Of a stretch of 47,538 nucleotides of DNA, positions 35,432 through 45,326 are shown piece after piece. Source of the stretch: Clostridiales bacterium UBA4698 (lineage in GTDB: Bacteria > Bacillota > Clostridia > TANB77 > UBA1234); NCBI GenBank assembly GCA_002404755.1, contig DHKI01000004.1, forward strand, positions 1-47,538, read 5' to 3'. Numbering within the stretch: the stretch's first letter is position 1; each line of letters begins with the position of its first letter. The notes beneath the pieces are model-generated. The model had not been told where the DNA came from, did not search any database, and worked only from the letters and a program-made list of their open reading frames with translations. A program made the position numbers and the translations under genes.

Positions 35432-35551
35432 TAACACTTTGCATTTATATTTCAAAATTGGATTTTTCGGCGGATACGCCAAGAATTTTTAGAACCTAAT
35501 TTGTAATGATTTTATCATAAATTTTATAAAAATCAACCACTTGCATAAAAT

Positions 35552-35592
35552 AATGGCATCTTCTCAAGTTACACTTAGAAAAGATGCCATTT
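35552..35592 (-). terminator. Terminator of the methyltransferase gene
   Basis: AATGGCATCTT (35552-35562) and AAGATGCCATT (35581-35591) form an 11-bp stem followed on the minus strand by ATTTTATG. The gap 35432-35551 also has a small GGCG-GATA-CGCC hairpin but no gene. Confidence 0.7.
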
Positions 35593-35594
35593 CG

Positions 35595-36452
35595 TTATTC
35601 TTCCCATCTACCATATATTCCACACGGAAGTGTTAGTCTGCTATCTTTCATTGGTAGTCCTACTTCTCCGCATGATATTTTTCCTTTTTGTTTTATTGTC
35701 ATTGATAATATATTCGCAAGTATAGTTGGTGAAAGCCCTGTTGTATATGAATTTATAAGAAAGAACAATGGTCTATCTGATAATATTTGTGTGCATAGTT
35801 CTACTAATGGATATAAGCTTTCTTCTATATTCCAAACTTCTCCGTTTGCACCTCTTCCATAAGATGGTGGATCCATTACTATTGCATCGTATTTGTTTCC
35901 TCTTCTTATTTCTCTTTGAACAAATTTTATAACATCATCTATTATAAATCTGACTGGTCTATCGGCAAGTCCTGAATCTGCTACATTTTCTTTTGCCCAA
36001 ACTGTCATTCCTTTTGAAGAGTCGACATGACAAACAGAAGCTCCTGCATAACTACAAGCCACCGTTGCTCCACCTGTATAAGCAAAAAGATTAAGTACTT
36101 TTATAGGCCTTTTAGCATTTTGTATTTTGTTTATCATAAAATCCCAATTAGCAGCTTGTTCAGGGAATAATCCTGTATGTTTGAAGCCCATTGGTTTTAA
36201 GTTAAATGTTAAGTCTTTATATTTGATTTGCCATGACTTAGGAACATTTTTTATATACTCCCATTCGCCACCACCACTTTTGCTTCTGTGATAATGTGCA
36301 TTAGCTTTTTTCCACAATTCTGGCTTTGATTTGTTTTTCCATATTATTTGTGGATCTGGTCTAATTAAAATGATATTTCCCCATCTTTCTAATTTTTCGC
36401 CATTTGCCATATCTAGTATTTCATAATCTTTCCAATCTTTTGATATAATCAT
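35595..36452 (-). CDS. SAM-dependent methyltransferase, RlmI/RlmK-like
   Basis: 285 residues. LNLFAYTGGATVACSYAGASVCHVDSS is motif I of the class I fold with the acidic ribose-binding end, and MDPPSYGRG is motif IV of the DPPxF/Y type, as in 23S rRNA cytosine-C5 and related methyltransferases. The PUA domain of RlmI is missing; the N-terminal part has Trp-rich segments instead. rRNA is the likely substrate. Confidence 0.85.
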   Translation of the reverse strand: MIISKDWKDYEILDMANGEKLERWGNIILIRPDPQIIWKNKSKPELWKKANAHYHRSKSGGGEWEYIKNVPKSWQIKYKDLTFNLKPMGFKHTGLFPEQAANWDFMINKIQNAKRPIKVLNLFAYTGGATVACSYAGASVCHVDSSKGMTVWAKENVADSGLADRPVRFIIDDVIKFVQREIRRGNKYDAIVMDPPSYGRGANGEVWNIEESLYPLVELCTQILSDRPLFFLINSYTTGLSPTILANILSMTIKQKGKISCGEVGLPMKDSRLTLPCGIYGRWEE

Positions 36453-36493
36453 ATATTCGTCCTTTCTTCCATATATTTTATTAGGTGATATAC

Positions 36494-37727
36494 ATGGTTT
36501 ATTTTTTTATATTTGTTATCTTGTATTTGTTATTCTATATCTTTAAAAAGCAAAATTCTATGTTTGTAATACGCTTGAAAAACTACATTTTGCCTTGCAT
36601 TATTGTTTTACTTTTAATACTGATTGTCTGCTTTTCTTCATCTTCTTTAACTGCCGCTAAAGAAAGTTTTATGCTTTGGGTTAATAATGTAATTCCATCT
36701 CTGCTTCCGTTTTTTATTTGTATTGAGGTTTTAAAGAGTACAAACTTTTTAAAAGTAGTGGGAAAAGCACTTAACCCTATAATGTACCCTATCTTTAATG
36801 TTCCTGGTTCGCGGTGCCTTTGCTCTTGCTATGGGAATAACCTCTGGTTATCCTGTTGGTGCTAAAGTTGCCTCGGACCTTTACATAGAAAATCTATGCA
36901 CAAAAACAGAAGCCGAAAGGCTTATTGCTTTTACTAATTCATCAGGTCCTCTATTTATTATTGGAGCCGTTGGAACTGGTATGTTCTTTGATTCTAAAAT
37001 AGGATTATTACTGTTCTTGACGCATTTTTTAGCCAGCACAACTGTCGGAATTTTATTTAGATTTTATAAAAGAAACGACACATCAAGTGGTATTATACCA
37101 CAAGTTTCCATAAAATCAAAGACTTATGAGACACTAACCTTAAAAAATCTAGGAAAAGTAATGGGTGACGCTATTCAAAAAAGTATTGCAACACTTCTAC
37201 TTATCGCAGGCTATATTGTCTTTTTTGCCGTGCTATCAAATATTTTAGTAAATACAGGAGTAGCATCATTTTTCACCACTGGCATAGAAGAAATGCTAAA
37301 GTTGGTTCATGTTTCTCCAGATATGTCTAATGGAATTTTTACTGGAATATTAGAAATAACAAATGGAATAAATAAAATATCTAAATTAAATGGTTTGAAA
37401 TATAGTGAGAGCTTGCCGATAGTGGCACTTATATTAGGTTTTGGCGGTTTTTCTGTTCATATGCAAGTTGCCAGTATAATAGCCGATGCAAAGCTTTCTC
37501 TAAAGCCATATCTGGCTGGAAAATTGCTTCAAGGAGTTTTTGCCGCAATTTATACATATATCTTAATGAGGTTTACTAATTTCTTTTCTTTAGACATAGT
37601 AGAAAGTTTTAATTATAGTAATAGTGGCATAAAAATAGTTTCTGAAAGTTCTAATCTTTTCGTAGTCATACTAAGTTTAGTGGCTATTGCAATAAGCATT
37701 CAAATAATACGAAAAATGAAAATATAA
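36494..37727 (+). CDS. ylbJ: Sporulation integral membrane protein YlbJ, needs +1 frameshift
   Basis: Membrane protein needed for spore envelope formation in bacilli. ATG 36494 with AGGTG six bases upstream. The first frame gives about four helices to FNVPGS, the second begins GAFALAMGITSGYPVGAK, the YlbJ signature. The switch is an in-frame CGG (36812-36814) whose C must be skipped, giving Gly107; the joined protein is 410 residues, the usual size, with about ten helices. The zero frame runs only 17 codons further to TAA. The rest is undamaged. Confidence 0.9.
36812..36814 (+). other. CGG +1 frameshift site in ylbJ
   Basis: GTTCCTGGTTCG-CGG-TGCC: +1 gives GGT GCC TTT GCT, the conserved NVPGxGAFALAMG segment. 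Confidence 0.85.
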
Positions 37728-37740
37728 GGTATAATTATTC

Positions 37741-37778
37741 AAAGGCGATATAATAGTTTTCTATCATATCGCCTTTTT
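37741..37778. terminator. Bidirectional terminator between ylbJ and uvrC
   Basis: AAAGGCGATAT and ATATCGCCTTT form a perfect 11-bp stem with A and T tracts, serving the two convergent genes. Confidence 0.88.
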
Positions 37779-37788
37779 AAAGTAATTT

Positions 37789-39597
37789 TTAATTTAACTT
37801 TTCTAATATTTTTTCTGCTATTTTTTCATTTATTCCATCTACAAGGCATAGTTCTGCAACAGAAGCTTTTTTTATGTTTTCAATTGATTTAAATCTCTTT
37901 AAAAGTGCTTGCTTTCTTGCATCACCTATTCCCTCGACTTCATCAAGTTCAGATTTTTTCATTCGTTTATTTCTTAACTTTCTATGATATTCTATTGCTG
38001 TTTCGTGCACTTCATCTTGTATATATGTTATTAAATTAAAGATCTCACTACTCTTTACCTCGTATTCTTTTCCATCTTCATTCACTATTGTTCTTGTTCT
38101 ATGTTTATCGTTTTTTACAAGTCCATATACCGGAATATCTAAACCATATTCTCTAACTACATTTTTGGCAACTCTTACTTGCGTTATACCACCATCCATT
38201 AGTATTAAGTTAGGTTTTGGACCATACGGATTTTTTTCTTCTGTTTGATTTGGAAGCAAATATTTAAGTCTTCTCATTAAAGTTTCTCTCATACATGCAA
38301 CATCGTTTTGACCATCTACTGTTTTAATTTTTATTCTTCTATAATCACTTCTTTTTGGTTTTGCATTTTCAAACACTACCATACCAGCAACTATATCTGT
38401 TCCAGATATATTAGATATATCAAAGCTTTCTATTCTCTTTGGCAACTCTTTAAGCTCTAGTAGATTCATTAAATCTACTAGCAATCCTTCATTTTCAATT
38501 GTGTCAGTTTTGTTCTTTAATCCTATCATTGCATTCTTTTCTGCCATTTCTATAAAACGCATTTTCTCACCTTTTTTAGGTATTTTAAACTCTATATTTT
38601 GCTTGCCGCTAATTTTTATCAAAAACTCTCTTAGTAGCTCGCCCTCCTCAAGTTCATTTTTAAACATTATCTTGCTTGGCACATTAGATTCATTATAATA
38701 CTGTTTTATAAAGTTTGTTATTAAAGTCTCATCTGACAAATCATCAACATCTTTGAATATAAAATTTTCTCCACCTATCATTTTGCTTCCTCTAATATGA
38801 AACACTTCAAGTGAAGCCTTATCAAGTGATTTTGCTATTCCAATTACATCTATATCGTTTTCTGTAAAATTATCTACTTTTTGTCTTGTCATTAAGTTTT
38901 CTATGCTGATTTTTTCATCTCTAAGTTCTGCCGCCTTTTCAAAGTTAAGCTCTTTTGATGCTTTTTTCATCTCTTCATCAATCATTTTTAAAATCGTGTC
39001 GACTTTTCCATCTAAAAACATCATAACCTGCTTTATTATATTTGCATATTCTTCTTTACTAATATTGCCATTACATACGCCAACGCATCTTTTTATATGA
39101 TAATTTAAACATGGTGTTTCAAGCTTTGTAAATATTTTTCTACATTGCTTTAGTTTAAATGTTTTATTTAAAAACTCAACTGTTTCTTTTACCGCAAACG
39201 CATTTGTATAAGGACCATAGTACTTTGCCAAATCATTTAACTTTTTGCGTGTTATTCTAACGGTCGGAAAATCCTCATTCACTGTTATTTTTATATAAGG
39301 ATACATTTTATCATCTTTTAATAAAACATTATATTTAGGCCTATGTAGCTTTATAAGATTACATTCTAATACAAGTGCTTCCATCTCAGAATCAACAACA
39401 ATGTATTCAAAATGATCTATTAAAGATACCATCTTTTCTATTCTAGCCGATTTATTATTCTTTTGGAAATATTGCCTAACTCTATTTTTTAAAACTACAG
39501 CCTTACCAACATATATTATGTTATCATCTTTGTCTTTCATTATATAAACACCTGGTTTATCAGGTAGTTTTTTTAATTCTTCAGGAATGTTAAACAT
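37789..39597 (-). CDS. uvrC: Excinuclease ABC subunit C
   Basis: 602 residues, full length. GIY-YIG nuclease domain (PGVYIMKDKDDNIIYVGKA, 15-33), UVR motif (LNFEKAAELRDEKISIENL, about 217-235), RNase H-like nuclease domain (ESFDISNISGTDIVAGMVVF) and C-terminal tandem HhH (LDEVEGIGDARKQALLKRF). Makes both incisions in nucleotide-excision repair. It starts 10 bases after the stop of an unknown 561-aa gene, so both are co-transcribed. Confidence 0.97.
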   Translation of the reverse strand: MFNIPEELKKLPDKPGVYIMKDKDDNIIYVGKAVVLKNRVRQYFQKNNKSARIEKMVSLIDHFEYIVVDSEMEALVLECNLIKLHRPKYNVLLKDDKMYPYIKITVNEDFPTVRITRKKLNDLAKYYGPYTNAFAVKETVEFLNKTFKLKQCRKIFTKLETPCLNYHIKRCVGVCNGNISKEEYANIIKQVMMFLDGKVDTILKMIDEEMKKASKELNFEKAAELRDEKISIENLMTRQKVDNFTENDIDVIGIAKSLDKASLEVFHIRGSKMIGGENFIFKDVDDLSDETLITNFIKQYYNESNVPSKIMFKNELEEGELLREFLIKISGKQNIEFKIPKKGEKMRFIEMAEKNAMIGLKNKTDTIENEGLLVDLMNLLELKELPKRIESFDISNISGTDIVAGMVVFENAKPKRSDYRRIKIKTVDGQNDVACMRETLMRRLKYLLPNQTEEKNPYGPKPNLILMDGGITQVRVAKNVVREYGLDIPVYGLVKNDKHRTRTIVNEDGKEYEVKSSEIFNLITYIQDEVHETAIEYHRKLRNKRMKKSELDEVEGIGDARKQALLKRFKSIENIKKASVAELCLVDGINEKIAEKILEKLN

Positions 39598-39607
39598 GTT
39601 CTCTCCT

Positions 39608-41294
39608 TTATATTTCTATATCCTTTTTCTTTTTGCTATTTAATGGATTTTGTGAAGGATGAATATTCCAGTACAAATGTCTTACATATGGGTAAATCAA
39701 ATTTTTCTTATCCATAGTTTCATACAATTTTTTTATTTGTTGTTTTTGTGCTTTTGTATACTTATATGCTATATGCGTCTTTATAGGTTGTGTTCTAAAT
39801 TCAAAATCTTCATTGCCATAGTAATTAGGAAATTTCTTGTCTGAGAAAAATTGATTTACAAACTCTTTGAAATCTCTTTCCGGAAAATGCAACATTATAG
39901 TTGTAAACTCCTTCAAATCAACACCTATTAATACTTGTTTCTCTCCATATTCATTTACCTTTTTTCGTTCTTCATTAACAAGTCCAAAGTTCACTTTTGA
40001 CTGACTATCTGACAATATATATAAAAACGATTCTATTGAAAAGTCTTTTAATTTATACATAAGGTACGAAGACATTTTATCAAAAAAATTCAGTTGATAA
40101 TCTCTTTGAAAATCATTTTCGCTCGTAGGAACGTATCTATCAAAATATTCAGTATACACTTCTGAATACTTTTCAATAAATTCTTCTGGCACGTTTGAAA
40201 GCTCTTCAATTTCAAAATCGCCACCATTTTCAACTCTATTCTTAAGAGCTAAAAAATCACTTCTAGACAATGAATCCAGAAAGCTTTTTTGTTTCATTAT
40301 CGTCTTTATCTCATCTAAATCTATCTTTCTAGGAATTTCTCCATATTCAACGGTCTCATAAAACATATCCAATTTGCTATGAAGGAACACACCATCAAAA
40401 AAATTATCAACAACTTTTTCAAGTCTATTTGTATAATAAGCACATAAAACAAAAAGCTCATTCATATCAAATAAACCTATATATCTATCTGATGCTAAGT
40501 TCATTACATTAAATTTCTGCTTATCCTCTTCAGTTGTAACTTTCAAAAAGTCAAGTCCGGCATTCTCCATAGCCTTATTATTTGTATCAACTATCCTATC
40601 TAGATATCCACAAGATTTAAAAAATATGATTATCGTCTGTATTCTATAAGTTAAGCTCTTCCTTATATTTACCGCTTTTTTCTTTTCGTATGCTAATATT
40701 TCATCCTTGAAGGCTTTTTCTATTGCATTTCTATATTCAGGCTTTTCTTTGTACATTTCAAAGAAATACGATGGATTAAATGCTGTCCCGTTTAATATAT
40801 CTGTAATAACTTTAGTCGCTTCATCTGGCTCTCGATTTTCCATCAAAAAAGTTTGAAAATATGTATTAAATTTTTCTTGTCTAGACAATTTTGTCATTGC
40901 TGTTGAAGCAATGCTTCTATATACTTTTTCTATATTTTTCTCTAAATCTTTCGAACAATTTTCCTCATCAGGCACTTTTTTATCGCCAAGTATTTTCTCT
41001 AGCATATTTCCAGTTATTGTACTGCTATCTTTTTTCAGCTGTTCTGCCAAATACTCTAAAGTTTTATACTCATAAAAATCTTCAATAGTCGGAGTTGAAA
41101 TCCTTTCCAACATGCCAGCAATCGCACCAACAACCGGCTCAAGTCCATTATTTGTACTTTTAATGTCTTTAAGCTTATATCCTAGAGCTTTATAGAATTT
41201 AGCCAGCATCATTATGTTGTCTTCCCAATTTCCGTTCATTAACCTTTATATTTTGTAGTTCTTTTCTAAAATTTTCCACATTTATGTTTGACAT
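39608..41294 (-). CDS. Unknown 561-aa protein, needs +1 frameshift near its N terminus
   Basis: Family not recognised; it is mostly helical, charged, cytoplasmic-looking. The large frame alone would begin at an ATG (41239) with only a weak site, but GAAGGTG and ATG 41294 give MSNINVENFRKELQNIKVNE, which reaches an in-frame CGG at 41234. Skipping the C joins it to GNWEDNIMMLAKFYKALG. Without the shift the zero frame ends at TAA 11 codons on. The first 20 residues form an amphipathic helix continuous with the next. Directly upstream of uvrC (10 bases). Confidence 0.75.
41232..41234 (-). other. CGG +1 frameshift site in the 561-aa gene
   Basis: Coding strand AAGGTTAATGAA-CGG-AAATT: +1 reads GGA AAT TGG GAA. 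The alternative is initiation at the ATG that overlaps here (TAATGAACGG, codon 41239), which has a poor ribosome site, so this site is the least certain of the six. Confidence 0.65.
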
Positions 41295-41367
41295 GTTTAT
41301 CACCTTCAATTCAAATCTTTATATTATTTTACTATAAAATCGGCCTCTAAACAATATTAATATACTA

Positions 41368-41407
41368 AAAGCCCTAGTAATCAGCCAATAACTAACTACT
41401 AGGGTTG
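41368..41407 (-). terminator. Terminator after the DUF2207 gene
   Basis: On the minus strand ACCCTAGTA and TACTAGGGC close a stem followed by TTTTAG. Confidence 0.7.
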
Positions 41408-41474
41408 CATTTTTTATTTAATTACTAAACATATTATCAAATCATTAAAAACTGTCATATTGGCAAACTTATTG

Positions 41475-43137
41475 CTATCTTGAGCCTCCTCCGGCCTCCA
41501 CCGAAAGAACCTCCGCCACCGCCACCAGATGAAAAGCCTCCACCTCCTGATGAATATGAACTAGCCCTTGCTGCGGTTCTAGCTGAAGAAGCACTTGTTA
41601 CAGTTCTATCCGACATATACCAAATATAATCCAAATCGTCGTAACTTCTAATTGAAGTTTGTTCAATCATGTCAGGATATAACTTTTCAAACTCTTTTCT
41701 TACTTTTTTAGCTATTCCAAATATTTGAGCATACATCAAATACTCTTCAAAAAGCTCTACTTCTATTGCTCCTCTATCATCAATTTTCGTGTAATCAGTC
41801 AAGTAATTTTTTAATCCTTTTAGTTTAAAAGCTTCTTCTTTTAATGCAGTTGTATCAACAGGTGCTTTTTTCATATTCTCTGACACGTTACTTCCAAACA
41901 TTTCTATCTCCATAATATCTATTGTACGCTTGAACCAATTCAAAAGACTATCATAGTTTTTATCAGCCCATTTCTCAAGCTCTTTTCTTTCTAGTATTCC
42001 ATCTTTGCTTGCTTTTTCAACCATTATAAATAATCTGTTTTCAGCTTTATTTTCGAATTCTTTATCAATTTTATTTAACACTAAGTTTTTATGCTTTCCT
42101 GTTGCATCATCTTGCAAAGTCATTCTTTTTTCTTTAATCCACTTTAAGAAAATCGCACCTAAGAAATCTTCTTTCTTTTTCAGTATATTATATTGATATG
42201 CTATATAATATGCTTTGAAAATATTTTTATCGCAAGGAATATCTCTATAATACTCTTTGTACTCAGATATCTCTTTTCTTTCCTTTCGTGAAGTTATCCT
42301 ACCAGTAGCTGCCCCACTAGTAAAAGCAAGGATAAATAAAACTATAAATATAATTGCAGGTGTTAAATCAGCAATTACTTCAAATATATCTGCTATGACA
42401 TTTGTGTCTTCTACATATGCTGTACTACCTTCTTGTGCCATTTCTAAATACTCATCGAAATTTTTGTTGTATGAATTTTTTGAAATATCAAAAGTATCTT
42501 GTGGAAACTTAATTAAAATAGTCATATACTCATTACTGCCTAAACTTCCATTTGGTTGCATTTCTATATAACCATCATAGACGTAGCACGTACCGCCATA
42601 ATTTCCAAATCCCCAAACATCAAGTGTGTCTTCATATCTAAAATCGCTATGTATTTTTATGTACACCTCGCCAATATCTTGAGAAAAGTCAACTAATGTC
42701 CAATATGCCATTTGCGAGTCATTAAGTCTTGCAACAAAATTTGTTATGTCATATTCAACTTGATATATCTTTTTTGTGGAATATTCACTGATTCCAAAGC
42801 AAATTTCAAAACCATTGTTTATATAGTTGATACCACATTTGTTCTGCTTGCCGTAAAAATCTTGATTAACATCCCAACTTGCTAATGTTTCAAAGAAATC
42901 ATTATGTTCATCTTTTACTACCAAATTTTTTACCTCAGATCTTCCAACATTTTTATATGTATGATACCATTCTGTATCTTTTGTAGCATAGCAATTCCAT
43001 ACTTCTACTACATGTGCATCTCCACTCGCGTCTATAAAGATATCCATACTAAGAGAATCTATACTGTTAGCGGCATGTACACTTCCAAAAGACAAAAATA
43101 CTACAAAAAATAATATTGCACTATAAAATCTTTTCAT
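41475..43137 (-). CDS. DUF2207 membrane protein with Gly-rich C terminus, needs +1 frameshift
   Basis: Signal peptide (MKRFYSAILFFVVFLSFGSVHAA), an extracellular beta-rich domain, a membrane helix (about 255-275, AIIFIVLFILAFTSGA) and a cytoplasmic helical part, then SSGGGGFSSGGGGGGSFGGG. At that point the zero frame meets CGG (41493) and runs into RRRLKIAISLPI, unlike the family. Skipping the C gives GGGSR and a TAG at 41475, the normal Gly/Ser/Arg ending. 553 residues. Function unknown; TPM/DUF2207 proteins sit in the cell envelope. Confidence 0.85.
41491..41493 (-). other. CGG +1 frameshift site in the DUF2207 gene
   Basis: Coding strand GGTGGAGGC-CGG-AGGAGG: +1 reads GGA GGA GGC TCA AGA TAG (GGGSR, stop). 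Here the zero frame stays open for 12 more codons, so the shift is visible only from the family-type C terminus. Confidence 0.8.
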
Positions 43138-43192
43138 TCGTTTTCCCCCTTTTATTTATTTTATGATACTAAAATTGCATTTAAAAACCATT

Positions 43193-44410
43193 TTATACTT
43201 TCCATGGATCTTCTTTAAATGATTCCGCCGTTATTCTTTCCTTTTTCTTCTTCTCTTCTTTGTTTACTGGCAAATACTTTCTTTTTCTATCCTTTTTGTG
43301 ATAATCCAAATATAAGAAAGCACATATGTATGTTGTAAGCGGTATTGTGAAAAATATTCCAATACTTCCTGCAAGTGCTTGCAAAATCTCAACAATTATT
43401 GCCTCACGGTTTAGCAAATACGTAATCGAGCCACTGTATGAAGCAATTAAAAGTGTGCATGAAAGTGAACTTCCTATATATGCAAGTACAAGCGTATTTG
43501 CCATCGTACCTATTATGTCTCTACCTATTTCAAAACCAGCTTTCACAACTCCTTTAAAATCAGGTTTTTCAGAAGCATTTACAACCTCGTTCAGTGATGA
43601 CGAAATATCTATTGACACATCCATTATCGCACCAATTGCACCAACTACTATTGAGCCAAATATTATAGCTCTTAAATCTATAGGTGTATTTCCTTCCATG
43701 TAGTACAAATATAGTGATTCTTCATTTAGCACACCAGTTAACGTCAGTACTTTTGACATTATGTATGTTAAAATTCCTGCAACAGCCGTACCAGACAAAC
43801 AGCCTATCATTGATGCAAAACTCTTTTTCGTGGTTCCTTGAACTATTAAAAGTGTACTCACACCTATATACAAACACGTGATAATCGACCAAAGATAGAT
43901 ATTGTGTCCTTTCAATATCGCAGGAACATATACGTTAAAAACAGCTAAGCAAGTAAATACCAAAGCTATTATTGTGTTTACGCCTTTCTTTCTACCAAAT
44001 ATTATTACAAAACCAACAAATGCAATTGCAAGTATTATAAGTCCATGTGCTCTATCATACTGGTCTGCATACCAAATAATTCCTTCTTCCGATTCATGCT
44101 TATAAAGATATATCTTATCCCCTATTTTTAAATCTGGACTATTTATGCTACTAGTCTGGTCCAACATTTGCAGTGCATCTACAAAATTGCCTTTTTCTTC
44201 GCCATCGAGTATCTTGGCCTTAAATTCCACATTTATCTCGCCATACTCTGACTTAGACTCTGATATTATTTCTTGAACTTCAGACAAAAACAATCTCGAA
44301 GCCTCATTTTCGTCAAAAAACTTCTCACCATTTAAAATAAGCTTATTAGCCACGATAATATAAAGCAGTGAAAAAAATATCGTGAGTGCATATACTATCT
44401 TATCTTTCAT
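43193..44410 (-). CDS. YibE/F family membrane protein
   Basis: 405 residues from ATG 44410; the ATG four codons earlier (44422) touches AAAGG directly and is less likely. One N-terminal helix, an extracytoplasmic domain (about 30-120), then about seven helices with the conserved GIIMDVSIDISSSLNEV-like stretch (AIMDVSIDISSSLNEV) and GRDIIGTMANTLVLAYIGSSL. Function unknown, proposed transporter-like. A Lys-rich cytoplasmic tail ends the protein. Lies between the metalloprotease and DUF2207 genes, same direction. Confidence 0.88.
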   Translation of the reverse strand: MKDKIVYALTIFFSLLYIIVANKLILNGEKFFDENEASRLFLSEVQEIISESKSEYGEINVEFKAKILDGEEKGNFVDALQMLDQTSSINSPDLKIGDKIYLYKHESEEGIIWYADQYDRAHGLIILAIAFVGFVIIFGRKKGVNTIIALVFTCLAVFNVYVPAILKGHNIYLWSIITCLYIGVSTLLIVQGTTKKSFASMIGCLSGTAVAGILTYIMSKVLTLTGVLNEESLYLYYMEGNTPIDLRAIIFGSIVVGAIGAIMDVSIDISSSLNEVVNASEKPDFKGVVKAGFEIGRDIIGTMANTLVLAYIGSSLSCTLLIASYSGSITYLLNREAIIVEILQALAGSIGIFFTIPLTTYICAFLYLDYHKKDRKRKYLPVNKEEKKKKERITAESFKEDPWKV

Positions 44411-44429
44411 TTTATTTATCATCCTTTGT

Positions 44430-45164
44430 TTATAAATTTAGCAAATTATTGTTATCTTTTAGCCATTTATCAGCTTCTTTATAGTCAGGCATATATTTTT
44501 CTACCAATCCATAAAACTTTGGACCATGATTTGCCTGTTCTATGTGACATAACTCATGCACAACAATCGCATCAATAATTCTACTAGGTAACATTACAAG
44601 TCTAGAGCTAAAATTAAGTGATTTTCTCGATTTCACACAACTTCCATATCTAGTTGTAGCATCATGTACCTTAAAAGAGTTATATTCTATTCCTGTGACA
44701 AAACTCCAGTAATTTAGTTTATCTTCTATAATTTGCTCTGTATTCTTCTTAAATTCCTTTTTTATGGCCTTTAAAACAGCCTCTGTTCTTTCTTCTTTGC
44801 GTAGCCCTTGTGGAGTATTTATGTAGATAAATCTGTCCCTATCGTTTATTTTAACCTCGACAGACTTACCTTTCGCAAAATCGGTGATTATCGTATATTC
44901 TTTTCCTTTATAAGAAATCTTTTCGCCATTGACCCATTTCTTAATACCTAAGTTTTTATCCGATTTTATCTTCATATATTCGGCATAAAGAAACGTTTCA
45001 TAATTATTTATGAATTTATCGACTTCTTTTAAAGGAACTCTACAAGGCTTGCTTATGTACAAAACATCGCCTTTATAATAAGCCTTTATACTTCTGCTTG
45101 TTTTAAAATTTCTTACTACAAGTGGGATTTTCCTACCTTTGATGACAACTTGCGTTTTTTCCAT
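44430..45164 (-). CDS. YgjP/SprT-like zinc metallopeptidase (DUF45)
   Basis: 244 residues from ATG 45164 (AGGAGGGAG upstream). The zinc motif HELCH with the third ligand in NHGPKFYGLVEKYMPDY is typical of the YgjP/WLM-like M48-related family; RYGSCVKSRKSLNFSSRLVMLP precedes it, also conserved. Substrate unknown. Twenty bases or fewer upstream of the YibE/F gene. Confidence 0.9.
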   Translation of the reverse strand: MEKTQVVIKGRKIPLVVRNFKTSRSIKAYYKGDVLYISKPCRVPLKEVDKFINNYETFLYAEYMKIKSDKNLGIKKWVNGEKISYKGKEYTIITDFAKGKSVEVKINDRDRFIYINTPQGLRKEERTEAVLKAIKKEFKKNTEQIIEDKLNYWSFVTGIEYNSFKVHDATTRYGSCVKSRKSLNFSSRLVMLPSRIIDAIVVHELCHIEQANHGPKFYGLVEKYMPDYKEADKWLKDNNNLLNL

Positions 45165-45256
45165 ATTTCTCCCTCCTATAGGCATATGTTATCATATTTC
45201 ACAAACGATGTCATTATCTAAAGCCGAAATAAAAATTTTTTATTTTTTAAAATGGA

Positions 45257-45304
45257 AAAAACTGCTACTTTCACAACTTTTAAGTTGTTACTCATAGCAG
45301 TTTT
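45257..45304. terminator. Terminator between the VWA gene and the metallopeptidase gene
   Basis: AAAACTGCTA (45257-45267) and TAGCAGTTTT (45295-45304) with an inner ACAACTTTTAAGTTGT stem. The A/T flanks suit termination on the minus strand. Confidence 0.75.
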
Positions 45305-45326
45305 GATTATTTATTTAATTGTTTGC

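Noticed and set aside
15353..41493. Six frame breaks as ordinary sequencing or assembly errors
   Set aside because: Errors would fall at any codon and often in homopolymers. Here all six are the same in-frame triplet, all +1, none in a homopolymer, on both strands, all immediately before Gly. Raw reads are still needed to close this.
15353..41493. CGG reassigned to another amino acid (e.g. Trp or Gln, as reported in other Firmicutes)
   Set aside because: Reassignment would keep the frame. In pglC, dprA, ylbJ and DUF2207 the protein homology lies in the +1 frame after CGG, so a shift is needed.
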